Assembly: GCA_947630715.1 (NCBI GenBank)
Contig: CANRIP010000018.1
Span: forward strand, 1 to 54,812
DNA length: 54,812 nt
Origin: an uncultured Acetatifactor sp.
GTDB taxonomy: Bacteria; Bacillota; Clostridia; Lachnospirales; Lachnospiraceae
Reading direction: 5' to 3'
Part shown: in pieces, positions 17,277-25,448 of the stretch
How positions within the stretch are numbered: the stretch's first letter is position 1
Layout: each line of letters starts with the position of its first letter
The notes under the pieces: model-generated
Seen by the model: only the letters and a program-made list of their open reading frames with translations
Database searches by the model: none
What the model was told of the DNA's origin: nothing
Translations under genes and position numbers: made by a program

Positions 17277-19292
17277 CTACAAATACCATTCCCGTCCCGT
17301 TTCCATCCGCTCCAGCGCCTCATAGACCCTTAACAGTTCGCCCACGCTCCATGCCTGAGCAAAACATCCCCGGGATGCGCCCGGATCCAGCCCGTCATAG
17401 ATTTCCGGAAGCTGGCCCACGCAGCCCTCCCGCAGCGCCTGGGCGGTGCCCTGCAACTGTCTTCTCAACTGGGCGGCCGCCCCTTCATCGCCGCCGTTTA
17501 CCTTCAGCCATGCCAGGTAATACGCGCCCAGCGGATAGGCCCACACCGTCCCCTGATGATAGGCAAGATCCCTCTGAAGCAGCTCTCCCCCGTAAGCCGG
17601 GCGAAACTGCGAATCTGCGGGATCCAGAGTGCGCAGTCCCAAAGGGGTATAAAGTTTCCGGAATACCGTCTCCACCACCTGACGCTCCTGTTCCTTGGTC
17701 AGCACCGAGAAGGGCTGCGCCACCGCCCAGATCTGATTGCACCGGATCTGGCAGTCCGCCTCCGTCCCGGAAAGCACATCCTTCAGGCAGCCTTCGTCTC
17801 GGTTCCAGAATTTTTCCTGAAAGCTCTGTTTCACCAGCGCCGCCAGGCTGCCATAATCCCTGCTTTTCCAGCTATTTCTCTCCTTCAGGCTCCCCTGAAG
17901 CTCCTCCATGATACACAGGGCGTTATACCAATACGCATTGATTTCCACCGGTTTGCCGTGCCGGGGGGTCGGCAGGATATCCCCCACCCGCACATCCATC
18001 CAGGTCACCTGGTCAAAGCCCTCTCCCGCGCTGATCAGGCCGTCTTCCTCCATCCGAATATGAAAGTCCGTCCCCTGCCGATACCACTGAACAATATCCT
18101 CCATCACCGGCACACACTCCGAGACAAACTCCCCATCCCCCGTGCGCCGGTAATACCCGTACACCGCCAGGATGAACAAAAGCGCCGCGTCCGCGGTGTT
18201 ATACTTGGGCTCCCGGGTTCCTTCCGGGAACAGGTTCGGCATCAGCCCCTTCCGGCAGTACTTCATAAAGGTGCGAAGGATGCTTTTGGCCTGCCGGTAC
18301 TGCCCTGTGGACAGACAGCACCCGGTGAGGGCGATCATGGTATCCCTCCCCCAGTCCTCAAAGAAGGGATATCCCGCCAGAATGGTCTGCTGGCCCGTGG
18401 ACGCCCTGTAAGAGACAAATTGATCCGCCGCCTTCACCAGCGCCCCGGCCGTCTCATCCTTCAGGCCCGCCTGCGCCGTCAGACGGTTCCTCCTGTCTGT
18501 CAGAGCCTCCCGGATCCGGGTAAAATCCGTTTCCACCGGTCCGTCTGCGCTGTAAACAAGCGTCCCTGTCAGCGTCTCTCCCGGTTCCACCCGGAACCAT
18601 ACGCTGTGGTTGACCGCGCAGATCCCCTGGGCCCTTCTCCCGTCCCGGGCGTCCAGTTCGTAAAAAAGCGCCGGCGTAAGCCGGGTGGGATAGGTTTCCA
18701 CCCTGCCGTCCGTGCTGTAATACAGTCCTTTCCCTTCGGAGAACACCGCTCCCGTGCAGACCCGTCCCGGCGTTTCCGGATCCTCCTTCAGAAGAAACGC
18801 CTGTTCCCGGCAAAGCTGCTGCCCCTTGGGAACAAACTGCATCCAGGGCGTCACCTTCAGGGCCGCGGCCTTTTGGGATCGGTTCCGTATCTCATAGGCG
18901 GCCCCCAGCGTGTTCTCCCCGGGCTGCAGTACCAGCGTCTTTGTGATTTCCACCCCGGAGGTCAGGTACGTCCAGCAGGGATAATCCTCATAGGAAAAAA
19001 GGATCAGCCCGGCGCATCCCTCCCCGCCGGAGCCGTCCCCAAAGCGCTGGCCGGACAGGCTGCGCTTTTCCTCTCCCAGAAACAGGATTTCCTCCAGCCA
19101 GTGGATCATCTGATATCTGTTGTTGGGAGCTTCCTGCTTGGGACAGCTCATCAGCGCCGCGTGGTCATTGCGGCTGCAGGCTCCCGCCAGGTTCAGGGAG
19201 GAAAAGCCTCCCAGGCCGTTGGTCATCAGATAGCAGCCTTCCTCCCGTATCGCCGGGATCATCAGTTCCCGCTTTCCAAAGACATATTTCAT
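17277..19292 (-). CDS. Glycogen-debranching amylo-alpha-1,6-glucosidase (GH133 type)
   Basis: This enzyme hydrolyses alpha-1,6 branch points. The 671-residue product has the N-terminal debrancher domain (TNGLGGFSSLNLAGACSRND) and the C-terminal barrel with FFEDWGRDTMIALTG near residue 309, GLMPNLFPEG, and EINAYWYNAL. It has no signal peptide. ATG 19292 overlaps the pullulanase stop (ATGA); an in-frame ATG at 19304 is an alternative. Coupling to pullulanase indicates coordinated debranching of imported or stored glucan. Confidence 0.92.
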   Translation of the reverse strand: MKYVFGKRELMIPAIREEGCYLMTNGLGGFSSLNLAGACSRNDHAALMSCPKQEAPNNRYQMIHWLEEILFLGEEKRSLSGQRFGDGSGGEGCAGLILFSYEDYPCWTYLTSGVEITKTLVLQPGENTLGAAYEIRNRSQKAAALKVTPWMQFVPKGQQLCREQAFLLKEDPETPGRVCTGAVFSEGKGLYYSTDGRVETYPTRLTPALFYELDARDGRRAQGICAVNHSVWFRVEPGETLTGTLVYSADGPVETDFTRIREALTDRRNRLTAQAGLKDETAGALVKAADQFVSYRASTGQQTILAGYPFFEDWGRDTMIALTGCCLSTGQYRQAKSILRTFMKYCRKGLMPNLFPEGTREPKYNTADAALLFILAVYGYYRRTGDGEFVSECVPVMEDIVQWYRQGTDFHIRMEEDGLISAGEGFDQVTWMDVRVGDILPTPRHGKPVEINAYWYNALCIMEELQGSLKERNSWKSRDYGSLAALVKQSFQEKFWNRDEGCLKDVLSGTEADCQIRCNQIWAVAQPFSVLTKEQERQVVETVFRKLYTPLGLRTLDPADSQFRPAYGGELLQRDLAYHQGTVWAYPLGAYYLAWLKVNGGDEGAAAQLRRQLQGTAQALREGCVGQLPEIYDGLDPGASRGCFAQAWSVGELLRVYEALERMETGREWYL

Positions 19293-21274
19293 ATTTCGTT
19301 CCATTTCTGCGCTGCCTGGGCGCTTAAGGAAACTGCTGCGGGCAGGGGCGTCCTGCTCCTTTTCCCCAGCAGCAGCCCGCTGTGAGCCGCCGCCGTCACG
19401 CCGCCGCAGACGCTTCTGCGGATATCCGCCTGTTCTCCGTCGGCCAGAATTTCCCACTCCGCCCCCTGCAGCTCTACGTTGTAATCCTCATCGGAAGCAT
19501 TGTACAAAATATGCAGTTGCTCCCAGTCCCCCCCGTTGTCCACCAGGAAGGATACCACCCCGTCCCGATGCACCGTCTGTCCGCTGATCCTCCTGCCCGC
19601 CTCGGGGGACTTGTCACACAGCCCCGGCAGTTTCTTGCGCAGACGGATCAATCCCCGGTAATACTCCACCAGCTCCTGAAACACCAGGGTCTGTTTCCAG
19701 CGGAGCATATTCACCTCCGGGGCGGAGCGATAGCTGTTCTCGTCCCCAAATTTGGTCCTGCCGAATTCCTCGCCCGCCTGGAAGAACAGATTCCCCTGAC
19801 AGGTAAAGCAGATAAACGCCGCCAGCTTGTTAGCCGCCAAAACATCCCTGTGGGGCACCAGATATTCCTCCGGTTTCAGGGCGCCCTTTCGCATGGTCAG
19901 CAGCAGCTTATCCCAGAGCGTAAAGTTGTCATGGGCGGACACATAGTTGATGATCTGGCTGCAGCTTTTGGGATGAAAGCCGTCCGCATGGGTCTTCCAG
20001 CCTGTGACGGCATGCAGAATCCTGCCTTCCAGCCGGCTGCCCCCGTTGACAAACCCGGGATCTGCGGCAAAAAACACATCCCCCTTGATGGCGTCCCTGG
20101 TGTCGTCGCTAAAGACGGCGATCCTCTCGTCCAGAAGCGCCACATTGTCCTTGACCGCCGCATGGGTGCCCGCCTCCATAGGCGATTCCTTCGCCCGCCA
20201 GGGCTCGCCGTACAACAGCTTTTCCCCTGCGCCGAAGGCCTGATCCAGCTCCCCCTGAATCCTGTTCATCAGCTCGGTGGTCAAAAGGCCCATCAAATCA
20301 AAGCGGAACCCGTCAATATGATATTCCCTTGCCCAATACAGGACGGAATGGACAATATAATGATCCACCATCGCCCTGCCCGCCGCCATATCGTTGCCGC
20401 AGGCGGAACCGTCGGAAAGTTTCCCGTCCCTGTCACGTCTGTTAAAATAACCCGGCGCCGTCCTCTCCAGCCAGGAATCCGCTTGGTGGGTATGGTTATA
20501 GACCACATCCATAATCACCCGGATCCCGGCTTTGTGAAGGGCCTGGATCATCTCCTTGCACTCCCGGATCCGCACGGTTCCGTCATGCACATCCGTGGCA
20601 AAGGAGCCTTCCGGCACATTGTAATTCACAGGGTCGTACCCCCAGTTAAACTGACTGCCGTCTCCTTCCTCGTCCAGCCACCCAAAATCAAAAAAGGGAA
20701 GCAGATGCACATGGGTCACTCCCAGTTTCCGCAGATACTCCACGCAGGTGGGATATTCCTTTCCCGGGGACGTTGCCGTAAACGCCTTGTACTTCCCCCG
20801 GTAGGGCTCCGGCACACCGCTGTCGGGATCATAGGAAAAATCCTTGATATGCAGCTCATAGATAATGTTTTCCCGGCCCTGTTTCGGGCTCCGTTCCTGC
20901 AAAAAGCCCTCCGGATCCGTGCGCCGCAGATCCACCACCATACTCCTGTCCCCGTTACAGCAGCAGCCCTTGGCATAGGGGTCCGCAGTGCGCACCGTTT
21001 CCCCGCCGGTTTCCATGATAAAATCATAATAGGTGCCGTGGAGATCCTGAGGCACTGTCAGCTCCCATACGCCCTTTGAGGCGGCCCCCATGGGAAGGCT
21101 TCGGCTTTGCGGCGACTCTCCGTCGGGAAACAAGCGCAGCTCCACCCTGTCCGCAAAGGGCGCCCACAGCTTGAAGACCGTTTCCCCGCCACGGCACTCC
21201 GCTCCCAGATCCGCTCCCCGGTATTCATACTCTCTGTCAAATTCTTTCGTATAATGAAATAATTGATTGTTCAA
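19289..21274 (-). CDS. pulA: Type I pullulanase (GH13), cytoplasmic
   Basis: Pullulanase cleaves alpha-1,6 linkages of pullulan and branched maltodextrins. The product (661 residues from TTG 21274) has an N-terminal CBM48-like domain (FKLWAPFADRVELRLF), the type-I-pullulanase motif FNWGYDPVNYNVPEGS, region I MDVVYNHT, region II GFRFDLMG (nucleophile), region III LYGEPW, and region IV SAHDN. No signal peptide is present. An upstream TTG at 21319 lies inside the malG terminator hairpin, whereas TTG 21274 has AAGGGG at good spacing. It starts the enzyme part of the locus. Confidence 0.9.
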   Translation of the reverse strand: MNNQLFHYTKEFDREYEYRGADLGAECRGGETVFKLWAPFADRVELRLFPDGESPQSRSLPMGAASKGVWELTVPQDLHGTYYDFIMETGGETVRTADPYAKGCCCNGDRSMVVDLRRTDPEGFLQERSPKQGRENIIYELHIKDFSYDPDSGVPEPYRGKYKAFTATSPGKEYPTCVEYLRKLGVTHVHLLPFFDFGWLDEEGDGSQFNWGYDPVNYNVPEGSFATDVHDGTVRIRECKEMIQALHKAGIRVIMDVVYNHTHQADSWLERTAPGYFNRRDRDGKLSDGSACGNDMAAGRAMVDHYIVHSVLYWAREYHIDGFRFDLMGLLTTELMNRIQGELDQAFGAGEKLLYGEPWRAKESPMEAGTHAAVKDNVALLDERIAVFSDDTRDAIKGDVFFAADPGFVNGGSRLEGRILHAVTGWKTHADGFHPKSCSQIINYVSAHDNFTLWDKLLLTMRKGALKPEEYLVPHRDVLAANKLAAFICFTCQGNLFFQAGEEFGRTKFGDENSYRSAPEVNMLRWKQTLVFQELVEYYRGLIRLRKKLPGLCDKSPEAGRRISGQTVHRDGVVSFLVDNGGDWEQLHILYNASDEDYNVELQGAEWEILADGEQADIRRSVCGGVTAAAHSGLLLGKRSRTPLPAAVSLSAQAAQKWNEI

Positions 21275-21299
21275 CGAAACAAATCCCCTTATATCTGCA

Positions 21300-21353
21300 T
21301 ATAAAAGGAGCCACTGCAAAATAAACCTGACGATTTACTTGCGCAGCGGCTCC
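21300..21353 (-). terminator. Terminator-like hairpin between malG and the pullulanase gene
   Basis: On the minus strand GGAGCCGCTGC (21353-21343) pairs with GCAGTGGCTCC (21317-21307), an 11-bp stem with one G-T pair, followed by TTTTATAT. It lies 39 bp after the malG stop. It probably reduces transcription of the enzyme genes relative to the transporter genes. Confidence 0.75.
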
Positions 21354-21391
21354 CGTCTTTCAAAGAAATCCGCCGGACATCCGGCAGGAGC

Positions 21392-22243
21392 TTACCCCTT
21401 GACGGCTCCTGTCACGCCCTCCACATAGCACTTCTGCGTCAAGAGGAACAGAATGGCTATGGGAATGGAGATCAATACGCAGCCCGCGTAGAACTGTGTA
21501 TAGAAATACTGCACATACTCTTTCTCCAGCATGGTCCACAGTCCGATGGCGATGGTATAATACCTGGTGTCCTGCCCCATGATGACCTTGGCGAAAATAT
21601 AATCTACCCAGGGCCCCATAAAGGTGGTCAGCAGCGTGTAGGTAATGATGGGCTTTGACATGGGCAGCGTCACATGGACAAAGGTATCCCACTTGGTGGC
21701 CCCGTCAATATAAGCCGCCTCGTCGATGCTGGTGGGAATGGTGTCGAAGAAACCCTTCGCCATATAGAACCCCAATCCAGCGCCTCCGGAATACACCATA
21801 ATCAGCGCCACCTGTTTCAGCATACCCGTCTCCAGAAAGCCCAGGCCCTTTAAGATATAGTACACAGCGATCATGGACATGAAACCCGGGAACATTCCCA
21901 GGATCAGCGCAATGTTCATAAAGGGCTTCCGCATCCGGAACCGCAGACGGCTCATACAGTAGGACACGCACAGCACAAAGAAGGCGGCGATAACCGTGCT
22001 GATCAGCGCAATGACCAGCGTGTTGGTAAACCAGCGCACAAAGTCAATCTGGCTGGTGGGCCGGAACAGGTTCTTATAGTTATCCAGCGTAAACCCTTTG
22101 GGCCAGATATAACTCTTGTAGGAGCCGCCCTCCTCTCGGAAGGAGGTCAGTATCACATAAAAGATAGGCAGCACCCAAATGACGCTGAGAACCGCCAGCA
22201 GGACGTGTGAGAGTATATTTACAACAATTTTCTTGATCTTCAT
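21392..22243 (-). CDS. malG: Maltodextrin ABC transporter permease, MalG type
   Basis: This is the second integral-membrane subunit of a CUT1-type sugar importer. The 283-residue product has six predicted helices and the ATPase-docking EAA loop (EAAYIDGATKWDTF, near residue 174). It ends GVTGAVKG, typical of MalG homologues. It overlaps malF by 1 bp and is the last gene before a terminator-like hairpin. The substrate is assigned from the surrounding glucan enzymes. Confidence 0.92.
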   Translation of the reverse strand: MKIKKIVVNILSHVLLAVLSVIWVLPIFYVILTSFREEGGSYKSYIWPKGFTLDNYKNLFRPTSQIDFVRWFTNTLVIALISTVIAAFFVLCVSYCMSRLRFRMRKPFMNIALILGMFPGFMSMIAVYYILKGLGFLETGMLKQVALIMVYSGGAGLGFYMAKGFFDTIPTSIDEAAYIDGATKWDTFVHVTLPMSKPIITYTLLTTFMGPWVDYIFAKVIMGQDTRYYTIAIGLWTMLEKEYVQYFYTQFYAGCVLISIPIAILFLLTQKCYVEGVTGAVKG

Positions 22244-23637
22244 TATTGAAACGCCCCCTCATCCTTATAAGAACCGGTGTGCCGGTAAGTCAACAGTGAC
22301 AGTACAGCCAGTATGACGAACACCAGAATACCAATGACGGCTCCCAGGTTGTAGTCCTTCTGGGTGATGGTCAGACGGTACAGCCATGTTACCAGCAGAT
22401 CCGTCTTTCCCGCGTAATAGTAATCCATGGTGTCGGGTCCGCCGCCGGACAGCAGGAAGATCACGTTAAAGTTATTGATATTTCCGGTGAAGGAAGTGAT
22501 CAGGCTGGGGGTCATGATAAACAACATGTAAGGCAGCGTGATCTTGCGGAATATGGTGGGCGCGTTTGCGCCGTCGATCTTGGCCGCCTCATAGAGCTCA
22601 GCGGGAATGTTCTGCAAAATACCGGTGGTGGACAGCATGGTAAAGGGTACGCCGATCCAGATATTGATGCAGATGATGGTGATCTTGGCAACGGTGGGAT
22701 CCGTAAAGAAGGGAATGGATTCCGTGGAACCCAGAAATCCCATATGCCGCAGCAGCACGTTCACCGGTCCGTTGGTATTGAAGATGGTCCTCATGCTCAG
22801 CAGAGTGACAAACTGAGGAACCGCCACGGAAAGCACGAACATAAACCGCCAGAACCCCTTGATCCTAGTGTCCTTCCGATTGATCAAAAGGGCCAGCAGC
22901 AGTCCCAGAATATAGCAGGTGAAGGTGGCGCACACAGCCCAGATCAGCGTCCATCCCAGCACCGGCCAGAATGTGGCCGCCAGCTTGCTCCCCTGGGACA
23001 GCATCACCTTGAAATTATCGAATCCCACCCAGGTAAACAGGTTTCCGGGGGGCTGATGGTCACGGTCATAGCTGGTAAACGCGATCAGAATCATGAATAC
23101 CAGCGGAATGATGGTAAAGATCAAAATACCCATGATCGGCAGGGACATCATGGCCACATGGAGATTTTCCTCTTTGACGGAACGAAGATCGTCCATAAAG
23201 GTGGGGACCCGCATGTTCCTCTCCAGCCGCAACTGGGTACAGTACGCGCTTTTCATGGAAATATACGCGAAAAACAACAAGGCCAGCGTGATGGCAATGG
23301 TAATCACGCCGTAGAGCAGAAACAGCATGGAATTATCTCCCACCGTATACTCATAAATACCCAGCGCCTCATTATAAGTTTCACCCTGCTCATGAGTTCC
23401 CAGGGTGATAAAATTGGCAATGGAGTCTGCTCCAAAGGAGATCATATAGTAAATGTAGGCAATTTCCAGGGCCAAAAAGGTAAATCCCCTGACAAACTGC
23501 TTGTGAATGATATTTCCCAGTCCAAAGATAAAAAATGAAAGCTTTGTGACCGCGTTTCCTCTTTGCAGCACTTCCAGCGCGCTGCACTCGCGAGGTTTCC
23601 CGGATTGTGTTACCTTACCCTTTTTCTGTGCCCCCAT
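22243..23637 (-). CDS. malF: Maltodextrin ABC transporter permease, MalF type
   Basis: This is the first permease subunit of the CUT1 importer. The 464-residue product has about eight hydrophobic segments; helices near residues 25-50 and 95-125 precede the conserved six-helix core, as in MalF. The EAA loop is EAAKIDGANAPTIF near residue 350. ATG 23637 is preferred over 23652 because GGAGG lies 6 nt before it. A 15-bp hairpin separates malE from malF, and the gene is directly joined to malG. Confidence 0.93.
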   Translation of the reverse strand: MGAQKKGKVTQSGKPRECSALEVLQRGNAVTKLSFFIFGLGNIIHKQFVRGFTFLALEIAYIYYMISFGADSIANFITLGTHEQGETYNEALGIYEYTVGDNSMLFLLYGVITIAITLALLFFAYISMKSAYCTQLRLERNMRVPTFMDDLRSVKEENLHVAMMSLPIMGILIFTIIPLVFMILIAFTSYDRDHQPPGNLFTWVGFDNFKVMLSQGSKLAATFWPVLGWTLIWAVCATFTCYILGLLLALLINRKDTRIKGFWRFMFVLSVAVPQFVTLLSMRTIFNTNGPVNVLLRHMGFLGSTESIPFFTDPTVAKITIICINIWIGVPFTMLSTTGILQNIPAELYEAAKIDGANAPTIFRKITLPYMLFIMTPSLITSFTGNINNFNVIFLLSGGGPDTMDYYYAGKTDLLVTWLYRLTITQKDYNLGAVIGILVFVILAVLSLLTYRHTGSYKDEGAFQ

Positions 23638-23658
23638 AGGAACCTCCTTCATAGTGGA

Positions 23659-23708
23659 GAAGGGGCTGTCGCCTGAACGTTCTCACGCCGTGAGGCAACA
23701 GCCCCTTC
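23659..23708 (-). promoter_or_regulatory. Long malE-malF intercistronic hairpin
   Basis: GAAGGGGCTGTTGCC (23708-23694) pairs with GGCGACAGCCCCTTC (23673-23659): a 15-bp stem with one G-U pair and a 20-nt loop. No T-tract follows, only TCCACTATGAAGGAGG leading into malF. Such elements commonly stabilise the binding-protein message or lower permease expression; that role is inferred here. Confidence 0.65.
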
Positions 23709-23741
23709 CCTGACAATTATCCCGTTTAAAACCGTTCCGCT

Positions 23742-25053
23742 TTATTCAGCGGTCATAGCGTCTACAAACGCATCCAGCTTTTCCTGAGCGTTGTCCTTGG
23801 TCAGCTCTTTGCTTCTGATCTCGGTAGGAATGGTATTTGCATAATTCCAGTATCTGCCGGAGAAGGTGCTGTCGATAGGCTGCACAACGCTGCAATTAGC
23901 GGCTTCCTCGGAGATTACGGTCACCATGGGATCATCGGCAATGGTGATGTTGATGTTGGTAGGCGGCTGTGCGGAACGCTCATAGCGTACCAACTGCTGC
24001 TGCTCGCTTGCCAGATAGGTGGCGAAGGCAACTGCCGCCGCCGCATTCTGGGAGTGGGCGTTCACGCCGATGGCCTTGGAGCCGTAGAATCCCAGCATCT
24101 GATAATCATTTCCGTCAGGATTGAAGGTAGGGATGGTAGCCATACCCATATCATCGCCCAGGGCATCGTGATACAGGTTGTAGTTCCACGCGCCGTCGAA
24201 CCATACGCCAAGTCTGTGATCGGCAATCAGCTCGGATACATCGATTTCGCCGTCATATGCGCATTTCGGGTTGTTGATCAGGTCGATCAGGTAATTGGTC
24301 ACTGCCAGGCCTTTCTCGCTGTTCCAGTCGCAGCCTGCGGCGAGATCGTTGCCCTGAGGGCCAAACACGGACAGGCCAGCGCCGTAGTAGTATGCGCCCA
24401 GTTTCCAGCCGCCCGCAGACTCAAAGTAGAAGTTGTATACGTTGTCGGCGGTTTCCTTGGCCATGATCTTCTCCAGGCTGGTCACGTCGTCCTCGCTCAT
24501 CAGAGTCTTATCATAGAACATGAAGAAGGTGTTGTGGGTGAAGGGAAGTCCGTAAACCGCGTCGTCGATCATAACGGTGGACTTCACCAGATCGGAGTTC
24601 TCGGTCTGTACCATTTGTTCCGCATCGCCGCCCAGTCTTGCAAGAGCGCCCGCATCCACAAGCGTCTTCAACTGGTCATTGGCAAAGAAGAACACGTCCG
24701 CCGCAACGTCCACATCCTTGGTTACGTTTTCAGCGCACTGATCCTCACCCACGATCTCGGTGGTCCAGGTGATGTTCCACTCGGGATGAGCTGCCGCAAA
24801 ATCCGCTTGCTGGTCAGCCATGATTCCGGTGTCAACCTGGTTCTGAGGGCACCATACCTTCAGGGCCACATCGACCGTCTCGCCTGAGCCGCCCTGATTG
24901 TCTGCCTCCTGGCTGTCTCCACCCTGGGACTGGCTCTCGTTTCCGCTGTCAGACGCCCCCCCCTGACTGGCTGTCGTCGTTTCCGCCGCAGCCCGCCAGC
25001 ATGGTGAAGGACATTGCCGCTGCCATTACAACTGCTAATGCTTTCTTTTTCAT
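23742..25053 (-). pseudogene. malE: Maltodextrin-binding lipoprotein gene with a frameshift at a G8 tract
   Basis: The solute-binding protein of the importer is encoded in two frames. ATG 25053 (AGGAGGATTC upstream) gives a lipoprotein signal ending MLAGCGG. It then runs through DDSQS into eight consecutive G (plus-strand C 24956-24963) and stops at TGA seven codons after DDSQS begins. With seven G the frame would continue through a Ser/Gly/Asn/Gln linker into VALKVWCPQNQVDTG and the full binding-protein body (PEWNITWTTEIVGEDQ) to 23742, about 436 residues. The downstream frame is otherwise intact. This may be a slippage (phase-variable) site, a recent mutation or a sequencing error. Confidence 0.88.
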
Positions 25054-25089
25054 AAAAGAATCCTCCTGTTTGTTTGTGGGAAACCAATT

Positions 25090-25105
25090 TCTTTCGAAAC
25101 TTGTT
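25090..25105 (-). promoter_or_regulatory. Proximal LacI-type operator in the malE leader
   Basis: The minus-strand AAGTTTCGAAAGAA shares most of the 14-bp palindrome AAGTTTCGAAACTT found at 25248-25261 and is centred on the same TTCGAA. It lies about 20-30 bp downstream of the predicted malE start site, where a bound repressor could block elongation. The binder is inferred to be the divergent LacI-family regulator. Confidence 0.55.
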
Positions 25106-25127
25106 TCGCCGTGTTCGGTTCTTCTTA

Positions 25128-25156
25128 AAACTAACACAAAAGCATTCATTCGTCAA
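25128..25156 (-). promoter_or_regulatory. malE promoter
   Basis: On the minus strand, -35 TTGACG (25156-25151) and an extended -10 TGTTAGTTT (hexamer 25133-25128) are spaced 17 bp apart. The weak -10 fits a regulated promoter. The leader is about 70 nt. Confidence 0.65.
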
Positions 25157-25247
25157 CATGTTTTTTCGCTATATTGCCCGCTAAAATATACATTTTTGCA
25201 CTCGTTTTGTGCATTTTGCCCCATTTTATTTTGTCTTTTGTAGATAA

Positions 25248-25261
25248 AAGTTTCGAAACTT
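25248..25261 (-). promoter_or_regulatory. Distal LacI-type operator, perfect 14-bp palindrome
   Basis: AAGTTTCGAAACTT is a perfect palindrome about 95 bp upstream of the malE -35. With the proximal copy it could support DNA looping by a LacI-family dimer or tetramer. Recognition is by symmetry and by recurrence near the divergent regulator gene. Confidence 0.6.
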
Positions 25262-25293
25262 ATTTTTTTGCATTTTCGTATGAAAAAAAAAGG

Positions 25294-25317
25294 AAAACCC
25301 GATTATCAGGGTTTTTT
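25294..25317. terminator. Bidirectional terminator-like hairpin between the divergent malE and lacI-type promoters
   Basis: AAAACCC - GATTATCA - GGGTTTT is followed on the plus strand by TTCTG. On the minus strand it is followed by CC and nine T. It lies between the malE promoter region and the regulator's promoter, where no known transcript should end. Apart from this, the operators and the two promoters, nothing else is seen in the 395-bp intergenic stretch 25054-25448. Confidence 0.6.
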
Positions 25318-25362
25318 CTGTTTGGAAACCCGGTTGTTTTTTGTCAGGTTTAGTAAATCATC

Positions 25363-25391
25363 TTGCATTTTACGATTTCGCTGTTTATAAT
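25363..25391 (+). promoter_or_regulatory. Promoter of the LacI-family regulator
   Basis: TTGCAT (25363-25368), 17 bp, TATAAT (25386-25391). Confidence 0.75.
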
Positions 25392-25400
25392 CTTTTTATA

Positions 25401-25412
25401 GAAAACGTTTTC
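25401..25412 (+). promoter_or_regulatory. Palindromic operator at the regulator's transcription start (cre-like)
   Basis: GAAAACGTTTTC is a perfect 12-bp palindrome 9 bp after the -10. Extended on the minus strand it reads ATGAAAACGTTTTCTA, matching the CcpA cre consensus at 15 of 16 positions. It differs from the TTTCGAAA-type sites near malE. It could mediate catabolite repression or autorepression. Confidence 0.55.
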
Positions 25413-25448
25413 ATTGTGAAAAATAACGAATTTTACGGAGGAAGCTGT

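Noticed and set aside
21275..21319. Upstream TTG start for the pullulanase
   Set aside because: It lies within the malG terminator stem and has no ribosome-binding site. TTG 21274 has AAGGGG at a suitable distance.
24867..25053. malE as two separate genes with an independent downstream start at about 24869
   Set aside because: The downstream start is a GTG with no ribosome-binding site and no signal peptide. The linker between the frames is coding-like when one G is removed, so a single frameshifted gene fits better.
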